Program-made: the position numbers and the translations under genes
The notes under the pieces: generated by a model
The model's input: only the letters and a program-made list of their open reading frames with translations
Told to the model about the DNA's origin: nothing
Databases searched by the model: none
Origin: Calliphora vicina
Lineage: Eukaryota > Arthropoda > Insecta > Diptera > Calliphoridae
Reading direction: 5' to 3'
NCBI RefSeq assembly: GCF_958450345.1
Contig: NC_088780.1
Coordinates: 171,412,726-171,476,725 of the forward strand
Length of the DNA: 64,000 bases
In this document: positions 13,301 through 28,300 of the stretch, piece by piece
How positions within the stretch are numbered: position 1 is the stretch's first letter
Layout: the number at the start of each line of letters is the position of its first letter

Positions 13301-16300
13301 TTTATTTTTGCATCAGCTTTGAATAATTTTCTGCTGTCTGCTGTAAATGGGATAGCAATAACTGAACTTGATTTTGAGTTAGATCATATAAAATCGACCC
13401 CATTATAACTTCTGTAAATAATCCACTTTTTTACGATTGCAATTCCAAACTTCAGAGAGTTTTGGATGTATGTAACTAAATTCTTGTTCGCGTTACAAAA
13501 GAGCATATTGTTCTATTTATTTATATGAATATTGGGTTTGGCACTTGATTTCATTAGATTTGCAACATTTGCCGCAATGCTCATGCAAACACATGCACGC
13601 ACATGTTTCAGCATTCACACACAAATGAACACTACGAACACATTAGTGACGACTGCTTTGATTTATTGTTTGCTTTTATTTGATTTTTGTTTTTATTTTT
13701 CTTGTTTGCTTTTCTATTTTGTTTATGTACATTAGACCCGCCCTTAAAAATTAAATGTAATTTTGTTCTTTAGTCGCTAAAACTAATTTCTGCAAAATTT
13801 AATGCTATTGAAAGTTCGCTTGAACGTTGGAAAAACGGGTAAACAATGGTAAATAGCTTTGTTCACATACATTTCTAGAAAACTATTCTCAAAATTAAGA
13901 AAACTAAACGAACGAAACCCAAGTTCGATTCAAATACAAGGCAATTTTTTTTTTCATTTGTTTATTTAGAACAATATAAAACCCATCCCAAGCAAAACTA
14001 CTTTTTAAGTTCCGGTCTAATGTACCTATACATATGAATATGAATATGTTGTATACTTTTTATTATTTTTTTGTTTCCCATCGTGTTTATTTCTCTGTTG
14101 TTTTTATTGGTAATATTTCTTTGTTGATTCTTTATTCGTGACACTTAGATAATGTTGGATTGTGCCAAGAATCCATTGGTGGTTCTGTTTTGCACCATAC
14201 CCGGTAGGTTGCCAGAGATGCAGGGGTTAAGTATCGGCTTGGAAAATTGTCAAAAATCATTAAATGAATATTTGGAATCTAAACGACGAATATTCCCAAG
14301 ATTTTATTTCATATCGACTGACGAATTGCTTTCCATATTGGGCAGCTCAGAGCCATCAGCTGTACAACATCACATAATCAAGGTAATGACAAAAATAATT
14401 TAATAAATAAATATACAAACAGACATACATATGTAAATAAATAATGATAAATCCCAGCGAAAAATGTGGTCCTATTTTAGCATCATAATTCTCATTAGGT
14501 CATTGCATTGGGATTTTTAAGCGTTACTCTACGAATATCTGGCTCGCGACCACTACCTGATTTCCTTATGATAACTTGAAAAAATTTCTTATGGAGCCAA
14601 TGTTGGTAGATCCGTAATCCTACCATTTTCACTGAACTTAATAACTCTATTGAATTTTATTAAATTTTTTACGAGGGTATGTAAGTAATAATTTGATAAT
14701 CAGATATTTCACTGTCCTTTGAGAACACTTCGAGTAACTATTATTTGTAAAGATTTACAAAACGACTACTATGATGGTGCTTCCACTTGTGGTGGTGTGT
14801 GGTTAACGCATGTATGCTCATTAAATGGCACATTTCCATTCTAACTTTGGGTTTGATTAACATAAACATTCCTTGCAATGTCTACCCTGTAGTTTTAAAA
14901 GCATTGTTGTAAAAATTTGCAATATTTAGCTGCCGCCATCAACAAAAATTAATTAAAAACAAGTAAGAGAGCTATAGTCGGTTGTGCCGATTCTTATATA
15001 CCCTGCACCAAATTATACTTAAAAATTTATTTTTTAAATTAAAAATTTTTAATTTTGTTTAAGATTTTTCTACAACTTGAACAACATTTTAAAATAAACA
15101 TATTTCTAACATTTTATTTCTAACATTATATTTTTATTATTATAAAATATTCGGACCAAATTTCGTATTTTTAGTTCTATTAGTTTCGGTCATACAGCGG
15201 CTGTTCGCTAAGGTGGGTCAACGTATTTCCACATATCTTTGTCCATATAAATTAGAAATATTAATTTGATCCTTTTGTTTTGGCTCTATCGCAATTATAA
15301 TTCAGTTGATGAAAAAAATTCAAGTATTTGTCCTAAATAGCTGGACGCCACTGTATATAATTTGTGGGGTCGCAAATGAAAAATGTAGAAATTACAAACG
15401 GAATGACAAACTTATATTTACATACCCTTGCCACTCATGGTGGAGGGTATAAAATGTTATGCAGAATACTGGGTAACTTGTTGTTAGCACTAGTTTCACA
15501 AATGCATTCCTCAGCATGAAACTAATTCCCTGTACTGCTGGGCACTTCTAGTCTAAACATTTGTTGAATGACCAGTTCAATGATATTGCGATACATTTAA
15601 TATAGATTTGTATATTTCCTTACGTTTCAAGCGTGGGTAATACGAAAAGTAAATTTAGAATTAGTGAAACTAGCCCGAGTCAGTGACAGGCTATAGGCTC
15701 GAAGATAATTAGGTGGTGGCAAGCCAGATGACATCTGCATAAAGTGACTAAATTGTAGATAATAGCGTGCATATGAATTGATATGATCAGATATGACCTT
15801 TTTAACTTAACTTATTAATTGTTATTATATTTTATTTACAAACAGATGTACGATAATGTAAAATCATTACGTATAATCAAGGAAAGCGGCAACATGTATA
15901 TTGTCAATGCTATGATTTCCAGTGAAGGCGAAGTTTTGGATTTTCGTCAGAATGGTAAGTATTTTAATATGTATATCGAGCGACTATATTCAAACCCCTC
16001 AGTTTACAGGAGAACACGAAAACTGTTTATTTCACTAATTAATAAGGAATATTAAATTCTTTCTTCTATAATATATTTCTAAGGGTGCTACTAAATTCTA
16101 CAATAGATATTTGTATTATTGAAAATTTTATTAAAATATAGAGGTTTTGTTTCAATAAAACTATTAATTTTGTATTGCAAGAAATACATTTTAAATTGGA
16201 TTTAATTTTGTTTGATTCAAATGATCGTTGAAAAAATGGTAATCTGGGAGTATAACGCACTTTAAATTTTGTAAATTCTTCCATTTATTTGGAGGCATTG

Positions 16301-19300
16301 AAAGTGAGTATAGGGTTTCAGTTCAACATGACTTTATTCCGCAACAAATATATACATACATATATAAACATAAAATTGGGGTTATCTCGACAACGTTTTA
16401 TTCAATTTATAATATCAAATTCGTGTTCAGGCTTTTGCATTCCGAAATATGAATTTTTTAGCATAGATAAGTTACAAAAATATTTTTTAAATAAAACTAT
16501 AAATTTAGTGAGAATTATACTTATTTACATGTTCATTACATTTTGTTTTCTTCATTTCCACAATGGTAAATTAAAATAGTAATCATCTTAATAAATGTTT
16601 TTTTTTTTTCATTTCGCCCTTCCCTTTCACATTTCTCTCATTCTTCCACTCCAATTCATAAAGTTTTCCTTTAGACAAATCCAAGTCGATCCAATTCATG
16701 CGAATTTCGTATAAGTAGATGTACAGTTTCGAACAAAAATGTACCTCACAGATTATTTTTCAAAATTAGATATTGCAAAAAAAAACCTTATGTGAAAAAA
16801 ATATTAGGCAACTGTTACTATTCAAGTATAGGAGAAGTGAACAGGACGCCAATTAGTTTTTTAATGGAGTACAAATCATTGAAATACAAGTTACGAGCTC
16901 TACAAAGTTTTGCAAGACAGAGATTGTTTCTCTCATTGGTTTTGCCAAAAAATAAAAACATACCGTTAGCAAACCTCCTAAAATCCTTGGTTTTAAATAT
17001 TTTTGAAATCTGTCAAGGCCACAATGTACGTTGGTGTCTGGATTTTTGTCACCACTTCAGCTACGTTTCCGCATACACCGTAATCGGCACCGAAAACGAA
17101 ATTCCATACATTCGCACCGAAAAAAAGTTCGTTTCAGAAATCGGGAACGAAACGGCACCGATCAGTAACGAAAAACCTGCCATTTGGAGCCGGAACGAAA
17201 ACAACTTCAAGTAGGTTGTATTCGGTGCTGTAGGAACGAAATTATTTTAATTATTTTTTTATTTCAAATTTAAAGAAAATCAAAATGAATAAAAAAAATA
17301 AATTTTCTTTATTGGAAGAGGAAAAAATAATAGATTTTGTCAAAAATAATGAAATTCTATTTAATGTGCGACATCCAATATTAAAAAATAATTTCGTTTC
17401 TGTTTTATGCCGCTACGCATCCAACTGAAACGAAAACAATTCAGAAACGAGACGGTGACTGTTGTATATGTATATGTCATACCATTAACATAATATAAGA
17501 ACATGGCAATCTTGTAATAGTAACTAGTAATCAGTATTTGCATATTGTTATATATTACCATCACTATAATAAATTAATAAAATGGCATTCTTAGCCACAC
17601 ACAACATGGTGTCAGAAGTGGGATCTAAAGAGTAAAGAATTTAACAAGCCTATAAAATAAAAGTTTTTACAGTAAACATATAAAATAATATTTACAACAA
17701 GCCTTAAGAAAAATGCAGGAAGGTGAGCAAATTTTGGCAGCTCCCTCCAAAATGCAACGAATAGAAGGAGGACAATTTTTTGCAACAACGTTGCAGCCTA
17801 TCAATTTAAAGTCTCCAAACTTGGCAAAGGAGTGGAAGCTATGGTACACCCAATTTAAAATATTTATGACTGCTTCAAATTTGGAAACACAAGCAGATCG
17901 TCGTAAAGTAGCCTTATTACTTCATCATCTAGGCAGCGATTGCCTTGAGATTTTTAACTCCTTTAACGAGAATGTTGATACTATTACCTACTCAACATTG
18001 GTGGAAAAATTTGAAAGCTTTTTTATACCAAAAGTAAATATAGCAATGGAGCGCCACAAATTTTTCATTTGCAAACAACAACCAAATCAAGCAATTGATG
18101 AATATGTCACAATTTTGAAAAACTTAAGTTTAAACTGCGAATTTGGTGGATTGCGGGAAGATCTCGTCAGGGACATTTTTACCTGCGGCTTGTCGCCAAA
18201 AAATGGAAATATCCGAGAGAGGTTATTGGCAGAGGGTGGTATTCCCTTGGATAGGGCTATTGCTATTGCTAAATCCATAGCTATGGCTAAAGAAAATGCT
18301 TTGAAACTGGAGGACATCCAAGATGACGAACCAGTCGTTAATATGGTACGCAGAAAAACGTTTAAGTCTGCAAATTACAACAAACAACAGGTTGCACATT
18401 GTGGTCGATGTGGTCTAGTCCATAAAAACAAATGCCCGGCCGAAGGCGTCAAATGTCACTATTGTGGGAAAAGCGGTCATTTTGCAAAAATGTGCTTCAT
18501 GAAAAAACGATATGTCAAAAACGTCAATATCGACGAAGATGGCGACTATGATAATGATGAAGAAGAAGAGGATTTATTTATTGGCGCTCTTTCTAAAACA
18601 ACAAAATCAACAGTAGCAGAATGGAATATAGAGGTGGGAATTGAAAACAACAAAATGGTATGTCAAATCGATACTGGAGCTCAAGCTAATATCATTTCAA
18701 CACACTCTATAAATAAGTTAAATACTAAGAACTTATTAAAGAAAACTAAAGTTAATATTTTTACATTTAGTGGAGAAAAGTTGTCAGTTTTAGGAAGTGT
18801 AAATTTGAAAGTTGTTCATGAGAATCAAACATATATTCTAAAATTTTATGTAGTAGATATCCAATGCAAAAATATAATAGGTCTTCAGTCAGCAATTGAA
18901 ATGAATTTAGTTAAAAATTTGAATATTTTGTCCGTAAATAAAATTTTTGAAAAGTATTCTGATGTGTTTGGAGGCCTTGGTCTTTTACGTGGCGAATGTA
19001 ATTTGAGAGTAAAGAAGGATGTCTCTCCTGTAATTGATCCACCACGAAAGATTCCATTTAGATTGTATGATCCACTAAAAATGGAATTGAACAGAATGGA
19101 AAATTTGAATGTGATAAAAAAGGTTAGTGAACCAACTGAATGGGTAAATTCAATTGTACTTGTTTCGAAACCTAACGGAAATTTAAGACTCTGCTTGGAC
19201 CCTAGAAATTTAAATAAGGCCATTTTAAGGCCACATTTTCCTTTTCCAAATATTGAAGACTGTAAAGCCAAACTAAATGGTTCGAAGTATTTCACTGCTC

Positions 19301-22300
19301 TTGATGCTAACAGTGGGTTCTGGATGGTTCCATTGAATGAACAGTCCTCAAAGTTATGTACATTTAATACGCCTTTTGGGCGTTATCGGTTTTTGAGATT
19401 ACCATTCGGAATTAATTCTGCACCTGAAATTTTTCATGCAGAAATGGTAAAATTATTTGGCGATATTCCGGGGCTGATAATTTATATTGATGATTTTTTG
19501 ATTTATTCGTCTACAAAAGAGGAACATTTTAGAATTTTGGAATTGGTTTTTCAAAGGGCAAAGGATGTGGGAATACGATTTAATAGGTCTAAATGCAAAA
19601 TTTTTCAAACGGAGATAAAATTTCTAGGTCATATTTTTAGTAATTTTGGAATTAAACCGGATGCAGATAAAATAAAATCTATTGTTGAAATGCCTAAACC
19701 GGAAAATGTGAAGGAATTGCAAAGATTTTTGGGGATGGTGAATTATTTAGGCGCGTTTATAGAAAATTTAGCGTTAAAAAATAAAAATTTAAGAGAACTT
19801 TTGAGGAATGATATTCAATGGCATTGGTCGGAGAGACATGAGTTAGAGTTTCAGAATCTTAAATCGGAAATAACAAAATCGCCAGTATTAACATATTTCG
19901 ACCCAAATAAAGAGTTGACGTTGTCCGTTGACGCTTCAAAATTTGCACTTGGTGCTACAATTATGCATAATAAACATCCAATAGCATATGCATCAGTTTC
20001 ATTGACAGAATCACAACAAAACTATGCTCAAATTGAGAAGGAATTATTTGCAATTCTGTTTGGTTGTACTAGGTTTCATCAATTCGTATATGGGTCAAAG
20101 GTTTTGGTTGAAACTGACCATAAACCTTTGGTTAGTTTATTTGACAAGCCACTGTACAAAATTCCAGCTAGACTTCAAAGATTTATGTTACGGTTACAGT
20201 TATACAATTTGTCCGTAGCTTACAAACCAGGAAAAGAGCTGCAAATAGCTGATACTCTATCAAGAGCGCCCTTATCAGAGACAATATTAACTGAAATGGA
20301 TGAGGAAACTTCTCTTCATTGCAATTTTGTGGCTTCGTGCTTAGAAACACCTTTTACAAGAATGGACATTCTTAGAGAACACACAGGAGAAGATGAAACG
20401 TTTAAGAAGATTATTGCGTATGTAGAAAACGGGTGGCCAAATAATAAAAAGAATGTTGAACCATTGGTGATGCCATATTTTAGGATAAAGGAAGAAATTT
20501 CAGTTTTGGATGGCGTTTTACTAAAGAATCATCAAATTTTAATTCCAGAAAGCTTACGTAGATCAGTTCTGTCAAAAATACATGAGGGACACATGGGAAT
20601 ACAGAGATGCAAAGACCTAGCTCGACAGTCAGTATATTGGCCCAATTTATACAATGACATTGAGAATGTAGTTTCAAACTGTGAGGTGTGTATGCGTTAC
20701 CAAAACTCGAAAACAAAATCGGAAATAGTTCCTCATGAAATTGTGGATATGCCCTGGTTTAAGCTAGGATGTGATTTATTCGAGTTCAACAAGAAAACAT
20801 ATTTACTTGTGGTTGATTATTACTCTAAGTACATTGAAATAGAATTACTTAATTCAGGGTACAATAGTTCCCAAGTTATACTTAAATTAAAATCGATTTT
20901 TTCTAGACACGGGATTCCTTTTATATTAATAACAGATAATGGCCCACCTTATAATTCTAGGGACTTTAAAGACTTCTGCCATAATTGGGGAATTGAGCAC
21001 AAAACATCTAGTCCTTATTTGGCAAGGTCCAATGGGTTAGCAGAACGTTCTGTTCAGACAATCAAGAAAATGTTATTAAAATCTCAAGAAAGTCATTCAG
21101 ACCCTTATGTGGCATTGCTTCAATATAGAACAACACCAAAAGATAATCTACCAAGTCCAGCAGAGCTCTTAATGTCAAGGTCCTTAAGAACAAAAATACC
21201 ATCTATTTTAAAAAATTTAGAACCAAATGTTATTAATAAGAACGAATATACTAAAAAGTTGAATTCAAACATTCAGAAATATTCAGATTATTACAACCAA
21301 TCTGCTAGAAGAGTTGAACCTTTACAGGAGGGAGATAATGTTATGTTTAAAAGAACTCCAACAAGTTGTTGGTTTCAAGGACAAATTATAGATTCATGTA
21401 AAGAACCAAGGTCATTTATAGTAAAAGATTCTAATGGTTCTCTTTACAGAAGAAGTCAAGATCATATAAAGAAAAGATCAGAAAATAAAATAATAGAAAA
21501 TCCAGTTAATCAAGAATACCAAACAAACAGTCAGACAAGTGTTGAATTACCATCAGTTAATAATGATTCCAAGGAATATATAACAAGAAAAGGTCGAATT
21601 GTAAAACAGCCTAAGAAACTTAATTTATAAATTATTTTTATTAACATTTATACTTATATTATATTTATTGTAAATCATTATTTTATATTACACTATTTTG
21701 ACTTAAGAAGGGAGATGTTGTATATGTATATGTCATACCATTAACATAATATAAGAACATGGCAATCTTGTAATAGTAACTAGTAATCAGTATTTGCATA
21801 TTGTTATATATTACCATCACTATAATAAATTAATAAAATGGCATTCTTAGCCACACACAACAGTGACGAGCACCAACGTTTTTCAGTTTTCAGCGGAAAC
21901 TCAGCTTAAGCAAATTTTTTTATTTATTTGTATCGTTTTAACTCTGTTAATTTGATATAAAGCCTCTTTTGTCAATAAACGATTTTGATATGAGTAGTCG
22001 AGATAATAATTAATTTTAAAACGATCAAATATTTCCTTAAACAATTTATGATTTACGTATTTTGGCTGATATTTAATGAACAAACCATTTATTAAAACAA
22101 ATTTGACGCTATTATACTCTATATTTGACGTTTGCAATTTCGTCAAAATGGATTTAGTAATTTTGCATACCACAGTTTACGCAAACTGTTTATTATTACC
22201 TATTCCTTTTGTTTTGTTTTAAAATCCCAATTATTCCTGCAAATTAATAAATCTTAATTTTAAAAATGTCTTGCATTTTTATCTTCACAGTATTTTTAAT

Positions 22301-25300
22301 TTATACCAATAGACATAGTTATAAATATAAAAAGAAGTTCTTTGCATTGTACGCAGAATGGGAAAGACTGTTGGTAATAAGTAACGTTGTTATTGTTACG
22401 AGTACTTACTGAACCATCACTGATTGCAATTCAATATTAAATTATATTCTTTTCTTTTTCTTCTCGTTTGTTCTTTGTTCTACATACTTTTTATTATATT
22501 TATTTTAATTAATTACATTGACCAGTTTGTAATAATTCAGTTCAATATTATGCTAGGCGTAGCATTTTTTGTGATTCCTTTTTAACCGTTAAATTCAATT
22601 GTTGTGGACAATTCATATTCAATAGTAAATACGACATACATATTTCATACAAACAAATAGCAAATAATTTTTACAAAAATAAATCAATTTAGAATAAAGA
22701 ATAATCGAGTTTTTATTTAAGAAAGTCAATTTGAGTTAAGGATTTTTCAAGTTAAAAATTTAGCTTTGAGTCTTGCGATTTTGTAATGATTTAAATTACT
22801 TTTTTTAAATAAACAAAAACTTATTGAAGTAGTTGGAGAATTACCCAAGCTTTGTACTATAAAGAAGCAAAGAGTCTGCTGAAATCATATATTAAATGTC
22901 AAAGCTCAGTAGTGAATAATGTAATTGTGGTGAAGACATATTTTTCATTAGTCACATCTAATTCTACACACCATCACATCACATCCGTATAATATCTCCT
23001 CATTAAACTTATTATCGATGTCGATTTTGCAACGTCAATTTTCCTCAGTGTACGTACATAGAAATATATTTAAGTCATATTTTTTTTTTATTAAATACTA
23101 GCAAACCCGGTCCGCTTCGCTTCATCTAATAACAAATAATCTATAAACAGTTTTAATGTCAAATAAAATCGTCGGTTTTTATTTTTATATTGTAAAGAAG
23201 AATGAATATAAAGTACCAATAATTACCCACTGTTCTCATTCACTTAAAACCATATATATCGAGGGACTATATTCAAAACCCTCTGTCTTTGATTTTCACG
23301 AAAATGGCTTTTTGATGGTAAAATGTTCAGTAAAACAGCCCTCATCTATGGTGTGAATTTCATAACAAACATATTTTTTTTTTGATGTTTTATTTGCATT
23401 TTTGTTACTTCTCTATCTAATATAATTAATTTTTTCCGAATGCAAAATAATTAATTTTCAAATATTTTTTTGGAATAATTTCATTTTGCGATTCATGTTT
23501 TCTTACTAATTTTTGCATGGTGAACATGAATTTTACATTTTTCAATCATGCCGATTCTGAGTTGAATTACCATGAAAATATTTTACCTTTTTGTTTTTTG
23601 GAAAATAAATGGTTAAAGTTGGAGTTTGCTATAAAAAGTGTCATCTATTATACACTCGTTTTATGCGATAGATGCGTTCCAAAAAAAATCGCATAAATTG
23701 AATTGCATAAAACGATACTCTAGCTTCATATAAAAACTAATGATTCGTTCCAAAATTCTGAAAAACCGCATTAATTCAGATTTTAATATTAAAATCGGAA
23801 CAAAATCGCATAAAAAAATCAACAAAAATATATTTATTTAATTTACTTAGCAATAAAAACAAAATACGTTAGAAAAAAATAAACAAAAATATTTATAATT
23901 ACAGAAAAAGTGAAAATGATCCAAAAAAAAAATGAGCTAACAAATTGTTTAAGGAAATTCTGTAAATATGTATGATTAATCTGAATCACTGAATAATTGA
24001 TTTGGAATTGCATCAATGTCACTTTCATCACTAGATGATATAATCATATTGTCATCATATGGTAAAATATCATTTTCATTACTAGAATTAATCTAGTGAA
24101 TAGGGGACGAAATCGAAGAATTTTTAGGAGCTTCAATTGCTTCTTTTCTTGCAAAATAATTTGTCATTAAACTTTGCGATTTTTAATTTTAAAGTTGCTT
24201 ATGCAAATCTTGATATCCGGAAAACAGATCAGTCAGTCCGCGATGAATCTTTAATTCTCTTTCCGTTTCCGAATCTATATTAAGAAACTGAAATTGAAAC
24301 ATCTAAAATTTCAAAATCTTTTAAAATTCTAAAATAAAAATTAATTTAAAATCCGCATAAATTTGAATCCGCATAAAAAAAATCCGCATAAAACGAGACC
24401 TGAGTGTATTACGATAATTTACACCAATCAAACTCCCAAATAACTTAAAAAAGCTAAAAAAAAAATTCTTCTATAACTTTTTGTTTAATATTTGGCCAAT
24501 TCACAAGGTCTCTTATCATGTCATATTGTCATAATGTCCTAATATTTCACAATGGTTTTTATTGCTTTTCAAGCAATAAATGTCCTAAAATAATACTACT
24601 CTGTATGCTATATTTATTATGTTATCGTAACCAATCAGCAGAGACCTGCGCCGAATGCCTAAGAGTCGGTTAAGCTGATATATTAGGACATTACGACAAT
24701 ATGACTGATAAGAGACCTTGTGAATTGACCAATTGTTTGTTGTTAATTTTTCAAATTATGTTGTATTATTAGCCGTTATCTTAAATAAATCCCGTTAAAA
24801 ACTGACAGATGGCATAAATGTAATCAAAATAATTTAATTTTATTAAAATGCAAAATCCTCTATCTTATCATTTTCATACACAAAGAATACAGATTCGTAG
24901 TAGCAACCGAATTTGTTGTCAATCGAATGATTTAGTTGCATACATAGAATTTTTCGGTTCCATCGACAGAAAGTCAGCTGATAAAGAAGAATTTCGGTGA
25001 AGCAACCAAACTTTTGTTTTCCCTCAATCTCTCATAAAGTCATCAAAAATGCAAAATTTTAAAAACCAATTATATGTGAGATTCTTTAAAAAAAGTTGCT
25101 TTAAAAAAATATTGTAGAATACCGAATTTTAATAACTCATGTAATATGCGAAAAAAAACAGATTTTTGAAACTGAAATTCCTGAAAAGTTCTATTATTTT
25201 AAGATAGAATAGTTTTTAATATAGGCCCTCGATATGCTCAATTTCATGTTTCTAGTTACATTATTATTAAGAATTTATAAATTACCATTAGATTCTAACT

Positions 25301-28300
25301 TCACTAAGTTTAATAATTTATAATAGCGGTATTCACAATGTAAAGTACTTGGCCTGGTAATGTAAATTTCCGAATTTCAATGTACCAAACACCTGTCTAC
25401 AATTTTTTAAGTAGATAAAGTTGCAATTTAAATTTAGTTTGTTTTAGAAGATATTTCAAAAATCCCTTAGTGGATCTACATACATAGAGCCTATAGTACA
25501 AATTTCATGTATCTACCTTTTAGCGTTTGGCCTGAGCGATATTAAATCCGTCAGTAACGTTACTCCTTTATTTATATAGAATTTTTATGAATAATACTTA
25601 GATGTTGTGTTTGCATTAAGATCATTAATAACATTAACAATTTATTAATATTCATATAATTGTTAAAGACATTTTTAGTAATCAGTCAAAACTGAACGGA
25701 ACAAATTAATAGCAACAACAATAATAATTCAATTATACGTTTTCGCTTCCTACAAAATACCAACCATCACAATTGTATTAAATTGTTATGAGCATTGAAC
25801 CATTAATTGGACAATTTAGAAAACGACCTAAAGTAAAACAAGTCATAATCATTAAAATCAAACGTTTGACCAGTTACCAACTGAATATTCTGAAACTTCC
25901 GGTTAATTTTTGTCGTTAATGTTTCTTGCTGTTTTAAGCGCTTTCTATATTTCGATTGAGGAGATTCAAATCTTTTCGAATACAATAAATAAAGAAACGA
26001 AATAAAACACCAAACGGATACAGGAAACATGAAACAGAACAACAGTAATAATGGCGAACAGAAAAGGAATGATTTTTTATTATTTTTATTATACTTTTTT
26101 GTTGTTTTCGTCATCATAACCGATGAAAGAATAAGACGGCACAATCTTTATTGTGGAAATATCAAACGAAATTATGGCTTTTTAAATTTATGGAGTTTTT
26201 TTGTTTCCATATGAACGTGTTTGTATGTATGTGATATATGAATATATCGTCACCTAAAATGCAAAATAACGTAATTGTTTCAATATCTCAAGAAAACTAC
26301 TTGAGATATTGAAACAATTTTCAAATCTGAACAAATTTTCAAAACTGAATTACAATGACACTAGAAATATATTTTATAAAAAAAACTAATTTTTTCAGAG
26401 CACACTTTAAGATATGTGGCTTACGTTTTTTTGAATTGTTGTTTTCTGAAACAAAAAAACGTATCATCAATATAAATTTTTATGAAAAAATAAAAACTTA
26501 AATAAAAATATTTTTTTATTTTAAATAAAAGCAGTTGATATACATACATTTTTAAATTTTCATAAAGACTGCAAAAAATATTCAATTGCAACAAATTTAT
26601 TACAAAAAAAATTATGAATTAATTACTCAAAGCGTATACGTTATTTTGTTTAAGAAAATCCCGTACTTGATGATAATTTAGTTTAAATTTTTGTTATAAC
26701 TTGGTTATTTTTGATAGTAAAAGTTTAAAATTTTGCACACATATGTAATATGATGTAGTGAATAGTAATCAATAATAAAATCAATTTCGAATTTTTTGAT
26801 GATACGTTGTTTTGCATTTTAGGTGACGATATGTATATTAGGGTGATATTTGTATTGGACTTTTTCGATTTTCAGTGCTACCGAAAATCTAAAGTTTATA
26901 CATATGGGGTATTTCACGTCAAGTGAACCAAATGAGTTACAAAATATTTATTTTGCTATATATCCCACTCGCATCCCACTAAGCAACCAAATAGGTCTTA
27001 AAGGAATAGACCCAAGCTTTCTTTTGAGCGAAAAAAAATGTAAAAAAAGGATAGATTAGATTTTGCAAAAAAAAAGGTCAAAAATTGCATATTTTGAGTT
27101 ACAAAACATTTATTTTGATAGATCCCACTAAGCGACTAAATAGGTCTTCATGAAAAATATCTGAGCTTTCTGTAGAGGAAAAAAAAAAGTTTTTTCATTT
27201 CGAAAAAAAAGTCAACAAAGTTTTTGATTTTGCAAAAAAAGTCATAAATTGCATGTTTTGAGTTACAAAACATTTTTTTTGATAGATATCGAACTCGCAT
27301 CCCACTAAGCGACTAAATAGGTCCACAAGGAAAATATATAAGCTTTATTTGAAGAAGTTTTTTGATTTCGGAAAAAAAATATTAAAATTTTTTTATTTTT
27401 TTTTTAATATTTTTTTTTCGAAAGAATGAAGAAATAAATAGCTATCTAAACTATTTGGGACACATTTTGTTAAGAACAATAGGTAATAAGTTACATGGAT
27501 GAGAAAAATCACATGTATGGCCAAAATGTCAAATTTTGACCCCCTCTAACTCCAAGAGTTATTGACCGATCTTGTTGAAAAATTGTGTCTGAATTACTAT
27601 CCAATAGATCTAACCCTTGCATCCCGATCGGAAGACATCGATTTTAAAAGTTGGTTCACTTGACGTGAAATCCCCCATATACATATGTATGTATTTCCTC
27701 GAATCTAGTTTAATCTAGTGAAAAAGATGTAGTAATGAGGAAAGCAACAAAATGTTTACATTTTAATGTAAAATGCAAAATTGGAGACATGTTCTTATCT
27801 TTAAGATGAATAAAATTTCCATTATTTGCATTATTAATAATTACTTTTAAGTGGATTTACGTGGGGACCGATTTAAATTTGGTAAATTTCGTAGCTTATT
27901 TTTTAATATTTTATTTCAGACATTATTATTAACGCTTCTATATCTGGGTCGCAATTTACCAAGTCAGCAAAGATAGAACTCTACACAAAAAAATATTATG
28001 AGTATAAAAATTATAAAATTTTTATGTTAAGAACAATTTCTAGATACTATTGGACGATAACTACTAAAAAAAATTTAAATCTGAACATAGATTGTACTAA
28101 ATTTTTAGCATTTGGTTTTTAGATGGGCATTTGGTTTTTGGGATATTTTTTCCAAATTTGGTTGCTGTCTAATGTTATATGCTTGTGCACATGTACTGTT
28201 TAATTATCTTGTCAATTGATGTGATTTCAAACATTTGTCATAGAATTCATTATTTTTCTTGCATTTTATTATGACGCTTCTAACTTATTATTGGCACTAT

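Larger units (their letters stand above)
17460..21862 (+). mobile_element. Ty3/gypsy-type LTR retrotransposon, complete, with 5-bp target duplication
   Basis: A 4,403-bp element bounded by two 147-bp LTRs (17460-17606 and 21716-21862) that begin TGTTG and end AACA. By eye they are identical. GTGAC flanks both sides (17455-17459 and 21863-21867). A primer-binding site follows the 5' LTR, a polypurine tract precedes the 3' LTR, and one uninterrupted gag-pol frame lies between. There is no env-like frame. Identical LTRs and an intact frame point to a recent insertion, on the same strand as the host gene and inside its largest intron. The single fused frame and Leu-type primer site suggest an mdg3-like or mag-like lineage; this is not certain. 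Confidence 0.95.

Noticed and set aside
13773..13841. Possible extra dynein exon after an acceptor-like site
   Set aside because: The protein passes without gap from the exon ending 10309 to the exon starting 14149; the 22 codons do not match the family and end in TAA.
18087..20716. Minus-strand and alternative frames inside the LTR element
   Set aside because: They are shadows of the gag-pol frame.
17713..21630. Infectious (env-bearing) errantivirus
   Set aside because: No env frame exists between the end of pol (21630) and the polypurine tract (21705).
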